Assembly (NCBI RefSeq): GCF_902499335.1
Contig: NZ_CABVQK010000003.1
Span: 496,001 to 560,000, forward strand
Length of the DNA: 64,000 nucleotides
Direction of reading: 5' to 3'
From: Burkholderia lata
GTDB taxonomy: Bacteria; Pseudomonadota; Gammaproteobacteria; Burkholderiales; Burkholderiaceae
The position numbers and the translations under genes are program-made. This document shows, one piece after another, positions 42,784-51,751 of the stretch. Under the pieces are notes generated by a model that did no database searches, had not been told where the DNA came from, and saw only the letters and a program-made list of their open reading frames with translations. Within the stretch, counting starts at the first letter, position 1, and each line of letters opens with the position of its first letter.

Positions 42784-43081
42784 TTGGCCTGCGGCGAGTT
42801 CCATCGATCGTGATGTATCGCCGCCCCACTTCTACGTCGGCCGAGGCCATCCAGACGACAGTTCATACCTCGCGGATAGCCGGGTTCCATTTCCGAACAC
42901 ATCAGGCGCATCTCGCTGTCCGCGTGTGCATGGGTGTTACCTTGGCAACCGTAGGATCCGTTCAGATCGACAGCGGCGATCATCGGCGATTCGAGGAGCA
43001 AGCGCCGGCTTGCTTTACATGGACGATGCGACGAGCCGGCTGCGGATGCCGCACGACACGCAAGCCGAGTCGACTCTTCCA
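42784..43081. other. Gap between convergent transporter and M17-domain genes
   Basis: About 300 bases between convergent genes. No convincing reading frame, hairpin with T-run or known repeat was seen. Confidence 0.4.
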
Positions 43082-43699
43082 TCACTTCGGGCGTTGAAAC
43101 CGTGCCGTCGCAAGTGCGTTTCCGAAATGCTCCACGGCGCCGTCGAAGCGTGATGCTCCGACATCGAAGACCCAATGGCGCAGTGACGGTAGCGCGGCGA
43201 GCCCGAGCTCGGCAATCCGGTACTGTGCGTCTATCGCGGCCAGCACGGCCGTCACCATGGCTTGCGGCATACCGTCGGTGGCCGCAGTCGTCAACCCGCC
43301 GTCGAGTATGCTCGGCGCGAAGGCTACACTCTGCAAACCCTGCTGCATCGCCGTTCGGGCAGCCGTGGCGGCAGCCTCCGCGGTGACTTCAATTGTCCAG
43401 CTTGCGGGATCACCGAGCCCGACCAGCAGCACGCGAGCTGCTTCGATGCCCGCAGGCGGACGGCTGATCAACAGTGTTTCCATCGGCGCTGCCGGAAAGT
43501 GACCTTCGCGCCGCAACCCGGTGAGCGCCCCCGAAAGCACGAGGTCGAGATGGCGTAGTCCGCCCGTCGGCCCCTCACCTGCCGCCTCGCGGGTGAACAT
43601 GCAACCGCAGGAAAGATCGACCTGCGCGCCGACACCATCCCATGCCGCAACCTCGAAGGACACATCACGCCAACTGCCGATGATTTGCCGAAGAACCAT
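43082..43699 (-). CDS. Stand-alone M17 leucyl-aminopeptidase N-terminal (macro-like) domain
   Basis: A 205-residue protein that matches the N-terminal, non-catalytic domain of cytosol aminopeptidases: HLDLVLSGALTGLRREGHF, then RVLLVGLGDPASWTIEVTAEAAATAARTAMQQGLQSVAFAP. The catalytic zinc domain is entirely absent, so it cannot be a peptidase. The ATG at 43699 has GGGAG upstream. It is the last of a minus-strand group with a hypothetical gene (43939-44343) and a broken frame between them. A ligand-binding role is plausible; the function is unknown. Confidence 0.65.
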   Translation of the reverse strand: MVLRQIIGSWRDVSFEVAAWDGVGAQVDLSCGCMFTREAAGEGPTGGLRHLDLVLSGALTGLRREGHFPAAPMETLLISRPPAGIEAARVLLVGLGDPASWTIEVTAEAAATAARTAMQQGLQSVAFAPSILDGGLTTAATDGMPQAMVTAVLAAIDAQYRIAELGLAALPSLRHWVFDVGASRFDGAVEHFGNALATARFQRPK

Positions 43700-43717
43700 A
43701 TCGTCTCTCCCGTGAGG

Positions 43718-43938
43718 TCAGGACGCGGTGGGCCCATCTTCGATCCTGACGATCGATGAGAAAGCCACCTGCGTGCAACGGACCAGACATGCGTGTGCAA
43801 TCCAGATCAACGGATCATGCCGATCGAGATCACTCTCGATGGCGGCAAGTTCATGCGAAGTCTCAGCGGCTACACGTCCTGTCAGCGTGACGCGTAGAGG
43901 CTGCGCCAGGAACGTCGACCACTCGCTTCGAACATGGC
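43718..43938 (-). pseudogene. Coding remnant without a start codon
   Basis: The frame ending at 43718 reads LRVTLTGRVAAETSHELAAIESDLDRHDPLIWIAHACLVRCTQVAFSSIVRIEDG, which looks like real protein, but it has no in-frame ATG, GTG or TTG between here and the end of the upstream gene at 43939. The only in-frame starts lie far inside that gene in the wrong frame. An ATG at 43935 opens another frame that stops after 17 codons, so a frameshift or a 5' deletion is likely. No family is recognised. Confidence 0.4.
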
Positions 43939-44343
43939 CTACGCAACACTGCCGATGAGCTGCAACAACGCAGTGTGGTCGACCGCGAGATCGGCGGAGT
44001 TGTCGAAGTGATACAGATAGCGCGTCGCAAATGCGTCCGTGGACGCACGGTCCAGCTTGAGCAATTCCCGCGTTCTTGCCACGACTACCGTCGGCGTCAG
44101 CTCCAGTTCGCCCTCTTGATCCAGCGCTTCGTCCAGCATGACGATCAGTCGGCTGAGCGGCTCCAGCCACTTCATCGAATTGTCGAAGGCCATCACTTGC
44201 AGAAAATCGCCGGCCGATTGATGCCCATGGGTCTTCTCATACTCGCGACGCTCAAGTTCGACCAGTGTCCGGTGCAAATTGAGAAGCGCGGTCCGGATGC
44301 GGGCGCAGTGTTCTGCTCGATGGGAATGTGTTCCAGTATTCAT
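43939..44343 (-). CDS. Hypothetical protein
   Basis: A 134-residue protein, strongly helical, with charged heptad-like segments (RIRTALLNLHRTLVELERREYEKTHG, SMKWLEPLSRLIVMLDEALDQEG). No domain is recognised. The ATG at 44343 follows AGGTGA at good distance. It is first of the group that includes the remnant at 43718-43938 and the M17 N-terminal-domain gene, so it may once have been part of a three-gene operon. Confidence 0.55.
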   Translation of the reverse strand: MNTGTHSHRAEHCARIRTALLNLHRTLVELERREYEKTHGHQSAGDFLQVMAFDNSMKWLEPLSRLIVMLDEALDQEGELELTPTVVVARTRELLKLDRASTDAFATRYLYHFDNSADLAVDHTALLQLIGSVA

Positions 44344-44847
44344 ATCGGTTCACCTGGTCAGACTTCGTCCATTCGGTGGCAGCACGTACACCGTGTTTCG
44401 CAGGCCGCCAGTCACGTTTCGACGCCATCATACGAGATTGTCTCGGCAATGACATTCGGATTGCCATTGGATCGCGATTCATTCTGGTTCGGCAGCAGGT
44501 CACACTCGACGCACGTCCGCCGATTTTTGACGGGGCCTGACGGAATGGTGGGTGTGGATGACAACGCTGATTCCGTTGTCGGAAGATGAACTTTTCAGAC
44601 GATTGGGATCGCACACCGCTCGCGTCGCGGATGCGGAGCGGAATCGCAAAGATGACGGTATCACTACGCAACGCCTTTTCACGAAGCGTCCTGCGTCAGC
44701 GCGAAACGCGGGGCATCGCCGCCAACATCAGGCGCCCCACCCCACTCGTCGCTCGCGTCCACGACCCGGCGTAACATTTCGACGTCGGGCACTCGCACCA
44801 TGCGCTTGGTTCCGTGTCTTGCGACGACGGAACCAGGTCGATGGCCG
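44344..44847. other. Intergenic region
   Basis: This 504-base gap holds the promoter of the hypothetical gene at 43939-44343 and the downstream end of the GMC oxidoreductase gene. Composition is less GC-rich than average. I see no convincing gene, RNA or mobile element. Confidence 0.45.
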
Positions 44848-46386
44848 TCAGCGCACCGGGTACGCCGACTTGATACGGTCCGCCACGATCTCCGCGACCG
44901 TCAGAACGGTCGGATTGGTCGCGACAGACGGTACGCGCGGGATGATGGAGGCATCGCCGACGTACAGGCCGCTAACGCCGCGCACCCGTCCGCTATCATC
45001 GACCACCGCTCGTGGATCGTCTTCATTCCCCATCGGAGCGGTCGACGTCATGTGCAAGTACGTCTGAACGTGTTGGCGGAGAAATGCCCTGATGTCGTCA
45101 CGGGTCTTCACGTCGGGCCCGGGCGAAATCTCGGTATCCAGGTACCGCGAGAAGGGCTCCGTCGACGCGATGCGCCGCGCCGTTTCCACCGCATCCGCGA
45201 GTTTCTCCAGGTCCTTGCTGTTCCCCAGAATGCCCGTCTCGATCCGCGGAGGCGCCTTGGGGTCGCGCGAGACCAGCGTGAGCCGTCCCCGGGAATCGTC
45301 CTCCGGCGTAGCCACCGCGAGACTCATGGAGAACACCATGCCGGCGTCCGACGACATCGCCTCCAGCATCGTGATGTGACTCGGAATGATGTGCAGATCG
45401 GGCGCACCTTCGGTTCGCCCTCCGCTTCGGGCAAACAGGAGCGCGGAGATCGGCGGCACGGTAGCGCCCATTTTCTCCGACGTCGTCGAGAAAACCACGC
45501 CGCTGGCCGGCTGTTGCATGTAGTTTTGCCCGATCGGCAAATCGGCAACCGTGTCGATGCCGAGCGCGCGCAGCTCGCCTGCCGGGCCGATTCCGGATCG
45601 CAACAGCACGGCGGCCGAACCGATCGTCCCGGCCGTCAGAACAACGTTCCGGGCCGCGATCTCCTCCCCGTCGGCAAGCCTTACCCCCGTCGCGACTTGC
45701 CCCGAGAACGTGACGACATCGATCAGGACGCCGCCACGAACGGTGAGATTCGGACGCTTCCACACCTCGTCGGTCAGATACGCGAGCGCCGCACCGAACC
45801 GGATTCCTTCCCGGGTGATGTTCATCGGATAGCGGCCGACGCCGAAGTGCACCTTTCCGTTGAAGTCGTCCACTTCCGGAAAGCCCTGCGCTTTCGCGGC
45901 TTCGATGAATGCCGCGTGCGACGGGCTCAGTTCCTTCGCATCCCACCTCCGCACCGGAACCGGGCCATCGCGGCCGTGGAGCGACGCGTCGCCATGGTCG
46001 TCGGATTCGATCTTCCGGAAATAAGGCAGGACATCGTCGTAGGACCAGTTCTCGAGACCTCGATCGACCCAGTGCTGGAGATCCGTGGGCAGGGCACGCA
46101 CGAAGACGCCTGCATTGATCGACGACCCGCCGCCGAGGACGCGCGCGCGGATCTCGACCGGTTGCCCGTCGATGTGCGATGCGCTGTCGTCCCAGAGGAT
46201 CTCCGCGTTCCCGCCAACCGTGAACGCCTGGCTGACAGCGGCGGGCGCTTCCTCCGGGTGAAACACCGAGCCGGCTTCGAGCAGCAGAACCGAGATCGAC
46301 GGATCTTCACTGAGCCGTGCGGCCATGACGCAGCCCGCGGCCCCACCGCCGGCAACGATGAAGTCGAATTGTTTTTCGTCACTCAT
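44848..46386 (-). CDS. GMC-family FAD oxidoreductase
   Basis: A 512-residue GMC (glucose-methanol-choline) flavoprotein. The FAD-binding GGGAAGC lies at 13-19, and RARVLGGGSSINAGVFVR is GMC signature 1. The C-terminal active site reads YLHMTSTAPMG and VATNPTVLT, giving the usual His and Asn although the family's HPVGT is replaced by HMTST. The ATG at 46386 has GGAG eight bases upstream. It is the last gene after pirin and DoxX genes on the same strand, probably oxidising an alcohol. Confidence 0.85.
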   Translation of the reverse strand: MSDEKQFDFIVAGGGAAGCVMAARLSEDPSISVLLLEAGSVFHPEEAPAAVSQAFTVGGNAEILWDDSASHIDGQPVEIRARVLGGGSSINAGVFVRALPTDLQHWVDRGLENWSYDDVLPYFRKIESDDHGDASLHGRDGPVPVRRWDAKELSPSHAAFIEAAKAQGFPEVDDFNGKVHFGVGRYPMNITREGIRFGAALAYLTDEVWKRPNLTVRGGVLIDVVTFSGQVATGVRLADGEEIAARNVVLTAGTIGSAAVLLRSGIGPAGELRALGIDTVADLPIGQNYMQQPASGVVFSTTSEKMGATVPPISALLFARSGGRTEGAPDLHIIPSHITMLEAMSSDAGMVFSMSLAVATPEDDSRGRLTLVSRDPKAPPRIETGILGNSKDLEKLADAVETARRIASTEPFSRYLDTEISPGPDVKTRDDIRAFLRQHVQTYLHMTSTAPMGNEDDPRAVVDDSGRVRGVSGLYVGDASIIPRVPSVATNPTVLTVAEIVADRIKSAYPVR

Positions 46387-46418
46387 CTGTAACACTCCTG
46401 ACTAATAAGACCAACGGC

Positions 46419-46832
46419 TCAACGCCCGTCGACGGAATACTTTCCCGCACCCGTCACGCATAGCAGCATCAGCCCGCCAATGATGCTGATGTTCTTGTAG
46501 AAGTGGATCATGTTGTCGTATTGAACAGCACCGGTCATGTTCCAGTAGTGATGACCGACAATCGCCGTACCCAATGTGTAGAGCGCGAGCAACAAGGCCA
46601 GCAGGCGTGTACGGACCCCGACCACCAGCGCGATGCCTACGACGAACTCCATCACCACGGCGACGATCGTCGACAACTCGGGGGCGGGTACGCCACTCGA
46701 TGCCATGAATGCAACGGTTCCGGAAAACCCGGTCAGCTTCGACCAGCCGAACATCACGAAGAGCACCATCAACAGAATGCGAGCGACGAGAATCAACTCG
46801 TCCTTGCGGTTTTCAAATAACGTGTCACCCAC
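46419..46832 (-). CDS. DoxX-family membrane protein
   Basis: A roughly 137-residue DoxX/YphA-type protein with four membrane segments (LILVARILLMVLFVMFGWSKLTGF at the start, GLMLLCVTGAGKYSVDGR at the end). I chose GTG 46832 for a normal family length; the frame is open to 46904, overlapping the pirin gene, so the true start is uncertain. It lies between pirin and the GMC oxidoreductase and is probably co-transcribed with both. DoxX-like proteins are linked to quinone or sulfur redox chemistry and stress. Confidence 0.78.
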   Translation of the reverse strand: MGDTLFENRKDELILVARILLMVLFVMFGWSKLTGFSGTVAFMASSGVPAPELSTIVAVVMEFVVGIALVVGVRTRLLALLLALYTLGTAIVGHHYWNMTGAVQYDNMIHFYKNISIIGGLMLLCVTGAGKYSVDGR

Positions 46833-46894
46833 GATTTTTCTCGATGAAGTAAGTGTTGCGCCACCTGGCGCTCGATGCGCCCTCGCAGCGCCGG

Positions 46895-47620
46895 TCAAGA
46901 CCACAACGCTGGCGCTTCGATGCCGCGCAAATCGAACACCAGTACTTCAGCACCGTGACCTCGCGTGAAGCTCAGTGTTCGTTCGCCGCGAACCCGTGCG
47001 CCGTCACCTTCGCCAAGTTCGACGCCGTTCACGGCAATCGTGCCGCGCGCCACATGCACATACGCATAGCGATTTGCGGCAAGATCGAGCTCGGCGCTTT
47101 CGTCGCCGTCGAACAGTCCGGCATAAACGCGAGCATCCTGTTGCAGCGTCAGCGATTCGTTCGCGCCGTCGGGTGACAACACCAGGCGCAGCACCCCACG
47201 CTTCTGCTCGTCGCCGAAGTGACGTTGCTGATAGCGTGGCGGCGTGCCCGTCGTGGCCGTTGCGATCCACACCTGCAGCAGGTGCACGGGGTCGCGCTCA
47301 GAAGGGTTGTATTCGCTATGGGCGACACCCGTGCCGGCGCTCATCACCTGGATGTCACCGGGCACGATCACCGATCCGGTGCCCATCGTGTCCTTGTGTT
47401 CCAGCGAACCCGCCAGCACGTACGTGAAGATCTCCATGTCGCGGTGCGGGTGCTTGCCGAATCCTTGCGCCGGCATGATCCGGTCGTCGTTGATCACCAG
47501 CAGATCGGAAAAGCCGCTTTGCTTCGGATCGTAATAGTTCGCGAACGAAAACGTGTGACGCGTGCTGAGCCAGCCGTGTTCTGCTCGTCCGCGTTCATCT
47601 GCATGCCTGATCTCGAGCAT
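46895..47620 (-). CDS. Pirin-family protein (YhhW/quercetinase type)
   Basis: A 241-residue bicupin pirin. The metal ligands are in place: H57, H59 (GKHPHRDMEIFTYV), H101 and E103 (GVAHSEYNPS). Relatives such as YhhW cleave flavonols (quercetin) or act as redox sensors. It is the first gene of a pirin-DoxX-GMC oxidoreductase operon, with AAGGAGG before the ATG at 47620. A conserved 68-bp element starts 35 bases upstream (47655-47722), the same element found before the YdeP-type gene and a decayed quinone oxidoreductase. Confidence 0.88.
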   Translation of the reverse strand: MLEIRHADERGRAEHGWLSTRHTFSFANYYDPKQSGFSDLLVINDDRIMPAQGFGKHPHRDMEIFTYVLAGSLEHKDTMGTGSVIVPGDIQVMSAGTGVAHSEYNPSERDPVHLLQVWIATATTGTPPRYQQRHFGDEQKRGVLRLVLSPDGANESLTLQQDARVYAGLFDGDESAELDLAANRYAYVHVARGTIAVNGVELGEGDGARVRGERTLSFTRGHGAEVLVFDLRGIEAPALWS

Positions 47621-48137
47621 CGTGTTCCTCCTTGCGTGGACGAAATGGCTCGAGCACTATGCCCGTTCCGTTCATGCTGCGGAACCGACAAATCTGATAA
47701 CCGTCCTCTCAAATTCAAGAAGACGGTATAGAGCTGGAATCGGGATTTGCTTGAGAAGCCGCCGACCGCGCGCATGAGGAATGAGCCCGCGCGCCCGATG
47801 GCCTGGGCCGGGTCGGGAAATCGCGGACGTCGCCATCAACTTCGATGGCTTGTCGCGTGTGCCGCCCTTTCAGGCAGACAGGCAATGGATTGCTTTCCTG
47901 ATCGGATCGATCGACAAAGCCCGACATGCATTGCACTCGAGCAGCCGGATCCCACGCTGATCATCGGGCACGCATTGGCTTTTGCACGAAACGGAAGAAC
48001 TGGAATCGATCCTATTCCACGTTGCGCATCCCGTTCAGGATCGACGCCGCGGTCAGCCGGGTCGTACCGAATCGCGATCGGATCGCCACGAAGCAGGCAG
48101 CGAGAATGGTCCGGGAACGCTGCCCGGGATCACCGGA
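47621..48137. other. Intergenic region with promoter element copy 1
   Basis: This 517-base gap holds copy 1 of the 68-bp element near its left end. The remaining 415 bases (47723-48137) show no convincing gene; short frames there have no recognisable sequence. Confidence 0.5.
47655..47722 (+). repeat. 68-bp conserved promoter element, copy 1
   Basis: Conserved blocks are CACTATGCCCGTTC, 12 variable bases, GGAACCGACAAA followed by TCTGATAACC, then CTCTCAAATTC. All three copies have identical block spacing. Here it precedes the pirin operon, with the CACTATG end nearest the gene. Confidence 0.8.
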
Positions 48138-49052
48138 TCAAGCGTGCGAATCCGGAAGCCCTGTCACGTTCGCGACATCGCTCAACTTCGCGTCCCAATA
48201 CGCCTGGCAAAAGTCGAGATACGCCCTGACGATCGATGACGGATGTCGGTGTGACGGAAACAGCAGGTTCAGTTCGACGTCAGGAAACGGATAGTCGTCC
48301 AGAATCGAGACCAGCCGGCCTTTACGCAGCTCGTCCGTGACAAGAAACGGCGGGAGTTCGGTCACGACATGTCCGACGAGCGCGCGGTTGCGCAGATGCG
48401 AGTAATCGTTCGTCGACAGCACCGGGCGCGGATGAAATTTCGTGCCGCCGAGGGGCCAGACAGGCGGTGCATACGCGCCGCGCCCCCAGGTCGCACACGG
48501 CAAACGATGCAGGTCGTCCGGCGTCTCCGGCCGGCCGTAACGCTCCAGCAACGCGGGGCTCGCGACGAGCCGATGCCGATAGATCGCGATCTTGCGCGCC
48601 ACCATCGACTCCTGCTCGATCGCCCCGACACGCAATGCCACATCGATACCGTCGAGAATCAGGTCGACACGGCGCTCGGTGGTATGAACGAACAGGCGAA
48701 TACCCGGATAACGCGCCTGAAACTCGCCGAGCAGATCCCACCAGACTTCGAACGTCGGCGGCAACGACAAACGCAGGAACCCTTTCAGTTCGTGCTGCGC
48801 GCCCACCACCGACTCCCGCGCCTCGGCCAGCGCTTCGATGCCGCGACTGGCGTGTTCGTAAAGCCGCACGCCGGCATCCGTCAAGCGCGTGCCACGCACT
48901 GAACGCTCGAGCAATTGCACGGCCAGTTCGCTTTCGAGGGCCCTGATCCGGCGACTCAGTGTCGGCAGCGGGATACCCGTACGTACGGCCGCCGCCGACA
49001 GGCTGCCAGCCTGCACGACGATCACGAACATCTCGACAGCATTCAGATCCAT
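48138..49052 (-). CDS. LysR-family regulator (candidate master of the 68-bp element regulon)
   Basis: A 304-residue LysR regulator. The HTH is MFVIVVQAGSLSAAAVRTGIPLPTLSRRIRALESELAVQLLER, in the CrgA-like subgroup. The effector domain begins near LKGFLRLSLPPTFEVW. It is divergent from the YdeP-type oxidoreductase gene; the gap holds element copy 2, which ends five bases before this start codon and supplies its ribosome site (AAAGG). Because the same element precedes the pirin operon and a decayed oxidoreductase, I infer that this protein controls all three. Confidence 0.83.
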   Translation of the reverse strand: MDLNAVEMFVIVVQAGSLSAAAVRTGIPLPTLSRRIRALESELAVQLLERSVRGTRLTDAGVRLYEHASRGIEALAEARESVVGAQHELKGFLRLSLPPTFEVWWDLLGEFQARYPGIRLFVHTTERRVDLILDGIDVALRVGAIEQESMVARKIAIYRHRLVASPALLERYGRPETPDDLHRLPCATWGRGAYAPPVWPLGGTKFHPRPVLSTNDYSHLRNRALVGHVVTELPPFLVTDELRKGRLVSILDDYPFPDVELNLLFPSHRHPSSIVRAYLDFCQAYWDAKLSDVANVTGLPDSHA

Positions 49053-49057
49053 ATCGG

Positions 49058-49125
49058 CCTTTCGAATTTGAGAGGGAGGTTATCAGATTTGTCGATTCCC
49101 GATCGCGATTCGAACAGGCACAGTG
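49058..49125 (-). repeat. 68-bp conserved promoter element, copy 2
   Basis: Read on the minus strand: CACTGTGCCTGTTC, 12 variable bases, GGAATCGACAAA followed by TCTGATAACC, then CTCTCAAATTC. It lies between the divergent LysR gene and the YdeP-type gene. On the plus strand it includes ATC-AGATTTGTC-GAT, a LysR-style T-N11-A dyad. Confidence 0.85.
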
Positions 49126-49177
49126 ACCGGCCAAACCGACCGACATTCAAGCTGGCCTGGACAGCAACGGAGTTCAC

Positions 49178-51454
49178 ATGACTGCACGACGCGACGTACC
49201 CGGTATCCGCGCATACGACGGCCCGGCCGGCGGCTGGGGCGCCCTCCGGGCAACGGCGGAGGCGGTCCGCACGCAGATGGAATCGCTCAAGGCGCCGATC
49301 ACGCTGCTCAGGACCAATCAGCCCGATGGCTTCGACTGCCCCGGCTGCGCATGGCCCGACAAGGAACACAAGTCGACGTTCCAGTTCTGCGAGAACGGCG
49401 CGAAAGCCGTCACGTGGGAAGCGACGACCAAGCGCGTGACGCCCGGGTTCTTCGCGGTGAACACCGTGTCGTCGCTGCTGCGCATGTCGGACTACGAACT
49501 GGAGAACATGGGCCGGCTCACGCATCCGCTCGTCTACGACCGCGCGAGCGACACGTTCCGCACGATCGAATGGGACGACGCGTTCGCACGCATCGGCGAA
49601 GTGCTACGCGCGCTGCCGCCCGAGCAGGTCGAGTTCTATACGTCCGGCCGCGCGTCGAACGAGGCCGCGTATCTGTTCCAGCTATTCGCACGCGAATACG
49701 GGACGAACAACTTCCCCGACTGCTCGAACATGTGTCACGAGCCGACGAGTGTCGGCTTGCCGCAGTCGATCGGCATCGGCAAGGGAACGGTATCGCTGGA
49801 AGATTTCGACGTGTGCGACCTGATCATCTCGATCGGCCACAACCCGGGAACCAACCATCCGCGCATGATGGGTACGTTGCACGAAGCCGCGCGCCGCAAC
49901 GTGCCGATCATCGTGTTCAACCCGCTGCGCGAGCGTGCGCTCGAACGCTTCGCCGACCCTCAGAATCCCGTCGAGATGGCCACCTATGGGTCGACGCGCA
50001 TTGCGTCGACCTACTTCCAGGTCAAGGCCGGCGGCGACGCGGCCGCGCTCAAGGGCATCATGAAGGCGCTGCTGGCCCTGGACGCCGCACAAGGCAACGT
50101 GCTGGACCATACGTTCATCGCCGAGCACACCGAAGGCTTCGACACGTTCGCCGCCGATCTCGTCGCGACCGGCTGGGACGCGATCGAGCGCGAAAGCGGG
50201 CTCGCGCGCGCCGCACTCGAACAGGTGGCGAACGCCTATGCAAAGGCGAACGCGACGATCGTCACCTACGGGATGGGCATCACCCAGCACAACACGGGCA
50301 CGGCGAACGTACGCCTGATTGCCGACCTGCTGCTGTTGCGCGGCAATATCGGCAAACCCGGCGCAGGCATCTGCCCGCTGCGCGGTCACTCGAACGTGCA
50401 GGGCAACCGGACGGTGGGCATCACCGAAAAGCCGTCGGCCGAATTCCTGAGGAAGATCGAGGACGTATTCGGCTTCACGCCGCCGCGTGCGCACGGCCAT
50501 GACGCCGTCAAGGGCATGCAGGCGATGATCGATGGCACGGCCAAGGCGCTGATCTGCCTCGGCGGCAACTTCGCGGTCGCGCTGCCCGACTCCGGCCAAT
50601 GCTTTCCGGCGATGGGGCAGCTCGACCTGAGCGTCCACCTCGGCACCAAGCTCAATCGCTCGCATCTGCTGGTCGCGAAAGAGACTTTCGTGCTGCCCTG
50701 CCTCGGGCGCACCGAGCTCGACGTGCAGGCAGGCGGCCCGCAATCGGTGACGGTCGAGGATTCGATGTCGATGGTCCATGCGTCGTCGGGCAAACTCACG
50801 CCGGCGTCCGGGCATTTGCGCTCCGAGCCCGCCATCGTCGCCGGCATTGCGCACGCCACGCTGCGTGACAGCAAGGTCGCCTGGCTGGACCTGATCGCCG
50901 ACTACGACGAAATCCGCGCCTTGATCGAACGGACCATACCGGGTTTCGAGAACTTCAACGAACGGATCAGGGCTCCAGGCGGATTCCGGCTGCCGCTGCC
51001 GCCGACCGAACGCCAATGGCCGACGGCGACCGGCAAGGCGATGTTCTCGGTGTTCGGCGGCGTCGCGGAAGATGCCCCCGTTCATGGCGACGACATCCTG
51101 CGCCTCGTGACGCTGCGCAGCCACGACCAGTACAACACCACGATCTACGGGCTCGACGACCGCTATCGCGGCGTGTTCGGCCGGCGCGACGTATTGTTCA
51201 TGAACGAGGGCGATCTGGCCGCATGCGGGCTCGAACACGGTGATCTGGTCGACATCGAGACCGTCGCACCTGGCGGCCGGCCGATGCGGCTCGAGAAGAT
51301 CACGGCGATCGCCTACGACATCGCCGCGGGATCCGTCGGCGCGTATTACCCGGAAGCGAACGTGCTCGTCCCGCTCGACTACATCGACAAGGAAAGCGGC
51401 ACGCCATCGTACAAGTCGGTCCCGGTTCGCGTGGTCCGGTCACAAGCGCTCTGA
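49178..51454 (+). CDS. FdhF/YdeP-family molybdopterin oxidoreductase
   Basis: A 758-residue molybdenum-cofactor enzyme of the formate-dehydrogenase-like FdhF/YdeP family. The N-terminus has C54-x2-C57 (DCPGCAWPDKEHKS) and C71, suggesting a modified iron-sulfur site. The bis-MGD-binding core follows, with FPDCSNMCHEPTSVGL near the metal and a C-terminal molydopterin dinucleotide-binding domain (RSHDQYNTTIYGLDDRYRGVFGRRDVLFM). YdeP relatives are linked to acid and redox stress. No maturation gene is adjacent, so it should depend on cofactor made elsewhere. The promoter contains element copy 2. Confidence 0.87.
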   Translation: MTARRDVPGIRAYDGPAGGWGALRATAEAVRTQMESLKAPITLLRTNQPDGFDCPGCAWPDKEHKSTFQFCENGAKAVTWEATTKRVTPGFFAVNTVSSLLRMSDYELENMGRLTHPLVYDRASDTFRTIEWDDAFARIGEVLRALPPEQVEFYTSGRASNEAAYLFQLFAREYGTNNFPDCSNMCHEPTSVGLPQSIGIGKGTVSLEDFDVCDLIISIGHNPGTNHPRMMGTLHEAARRNVPIIVFNPLRERALERFADPQNPVEMATYGSTRIASTYFQVKAGGDAAALKGIMKALLALDAAQGNVLDHTFIAEHTEGFDTFAADLVATGWDAIERESGLARAALEQVANAYAKANATIVTYGMGITQHNTGTANVRLIADLLLLRGNIGKPGAGICPLRGHSNVQGNRTVGITEKPSAEFLRKIEDVFGFTPPRAHGHDAVKGMQAMIDGTAKALICLGGNFAVALPDSGQCFPAMGQLDLSVHLGTKLNRSHLLVAKETFVLPCLGRTELDVQAGGPQSVTVEDSMSMVHASSGKLTPASGHLRSEPAIVAGIAHATLRDSKVAWLDLIADYDEIRALIERTIPGFENFNERIRAPGGFRLPLPPTERQWPTATGKAMFSVFGGVAEDAPVHGDDILRLVTLRSHDQYNTTIYGLDDRYRGVFGRRDVLFMNEGDLAACGLEHGDLVDIETVAPGGRPMRLEKITAIAYDIAAGSVGAYYPEANVLVPLDYIDKESGTPSYKSVPVRVVRSQAL

Positions 51455-51517
51455 ACCGGTGGCGAGCGCGCCCGCCAAGGCGGAACGCAGCGCGTTCGGC
51501 CGCGTCTCGCCAAACCT

Positions 51518-51685
51518 CCGCAGCGCGGCGCACCGGAGGTCGTGATGCAGGACTGGACGGCCTCCGACATCAACATCAACCTCATCACGCCACCCGGCAC
51601 GCTGCGTCCGGCGCGCGTCACGCTGCTGCTCGACGCTCTCGCCAAGCACTTCGCGCAGGCATCATGGACGCTCTCCGAGCCTTGA
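51518..51685 (+). pseudogene. C-terminal remnant of a LysR regulator
   Basis: The frame encodes GAPEVVMQDWTASDININLITPPGTLRPARVTLLLDALAKHFAQASW followed by a stop at 51685. This is the conserved C-terminal segment of LysR effector domains (the vLpdW..PPg..RPARV..L.dfLA..F pattern). The DNA-binding and most effector sequence is missing; the preceding bases belong to the end of the YdeP-type gene. An ATG at 51545 with GGAGG upstream could still make a 46-residue peptide, but a functional regulator is excluded. Confidence 0.75.
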
Positions 51686-51751
51686 CGTGACAACACCGCT
51701 CCCGTGGAAAGGCCACGCACGATCCGTGCCGTCCGGATGCCCCGTGCGCCC

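Noticed and set aside
47747..48229. Plus-strand frame between the pirin and LysR genes
   Set aside because: Low-complexity Arg/Ser-rich product, no ribosome site, and it runs into the end of the LysR gene on the other strand.
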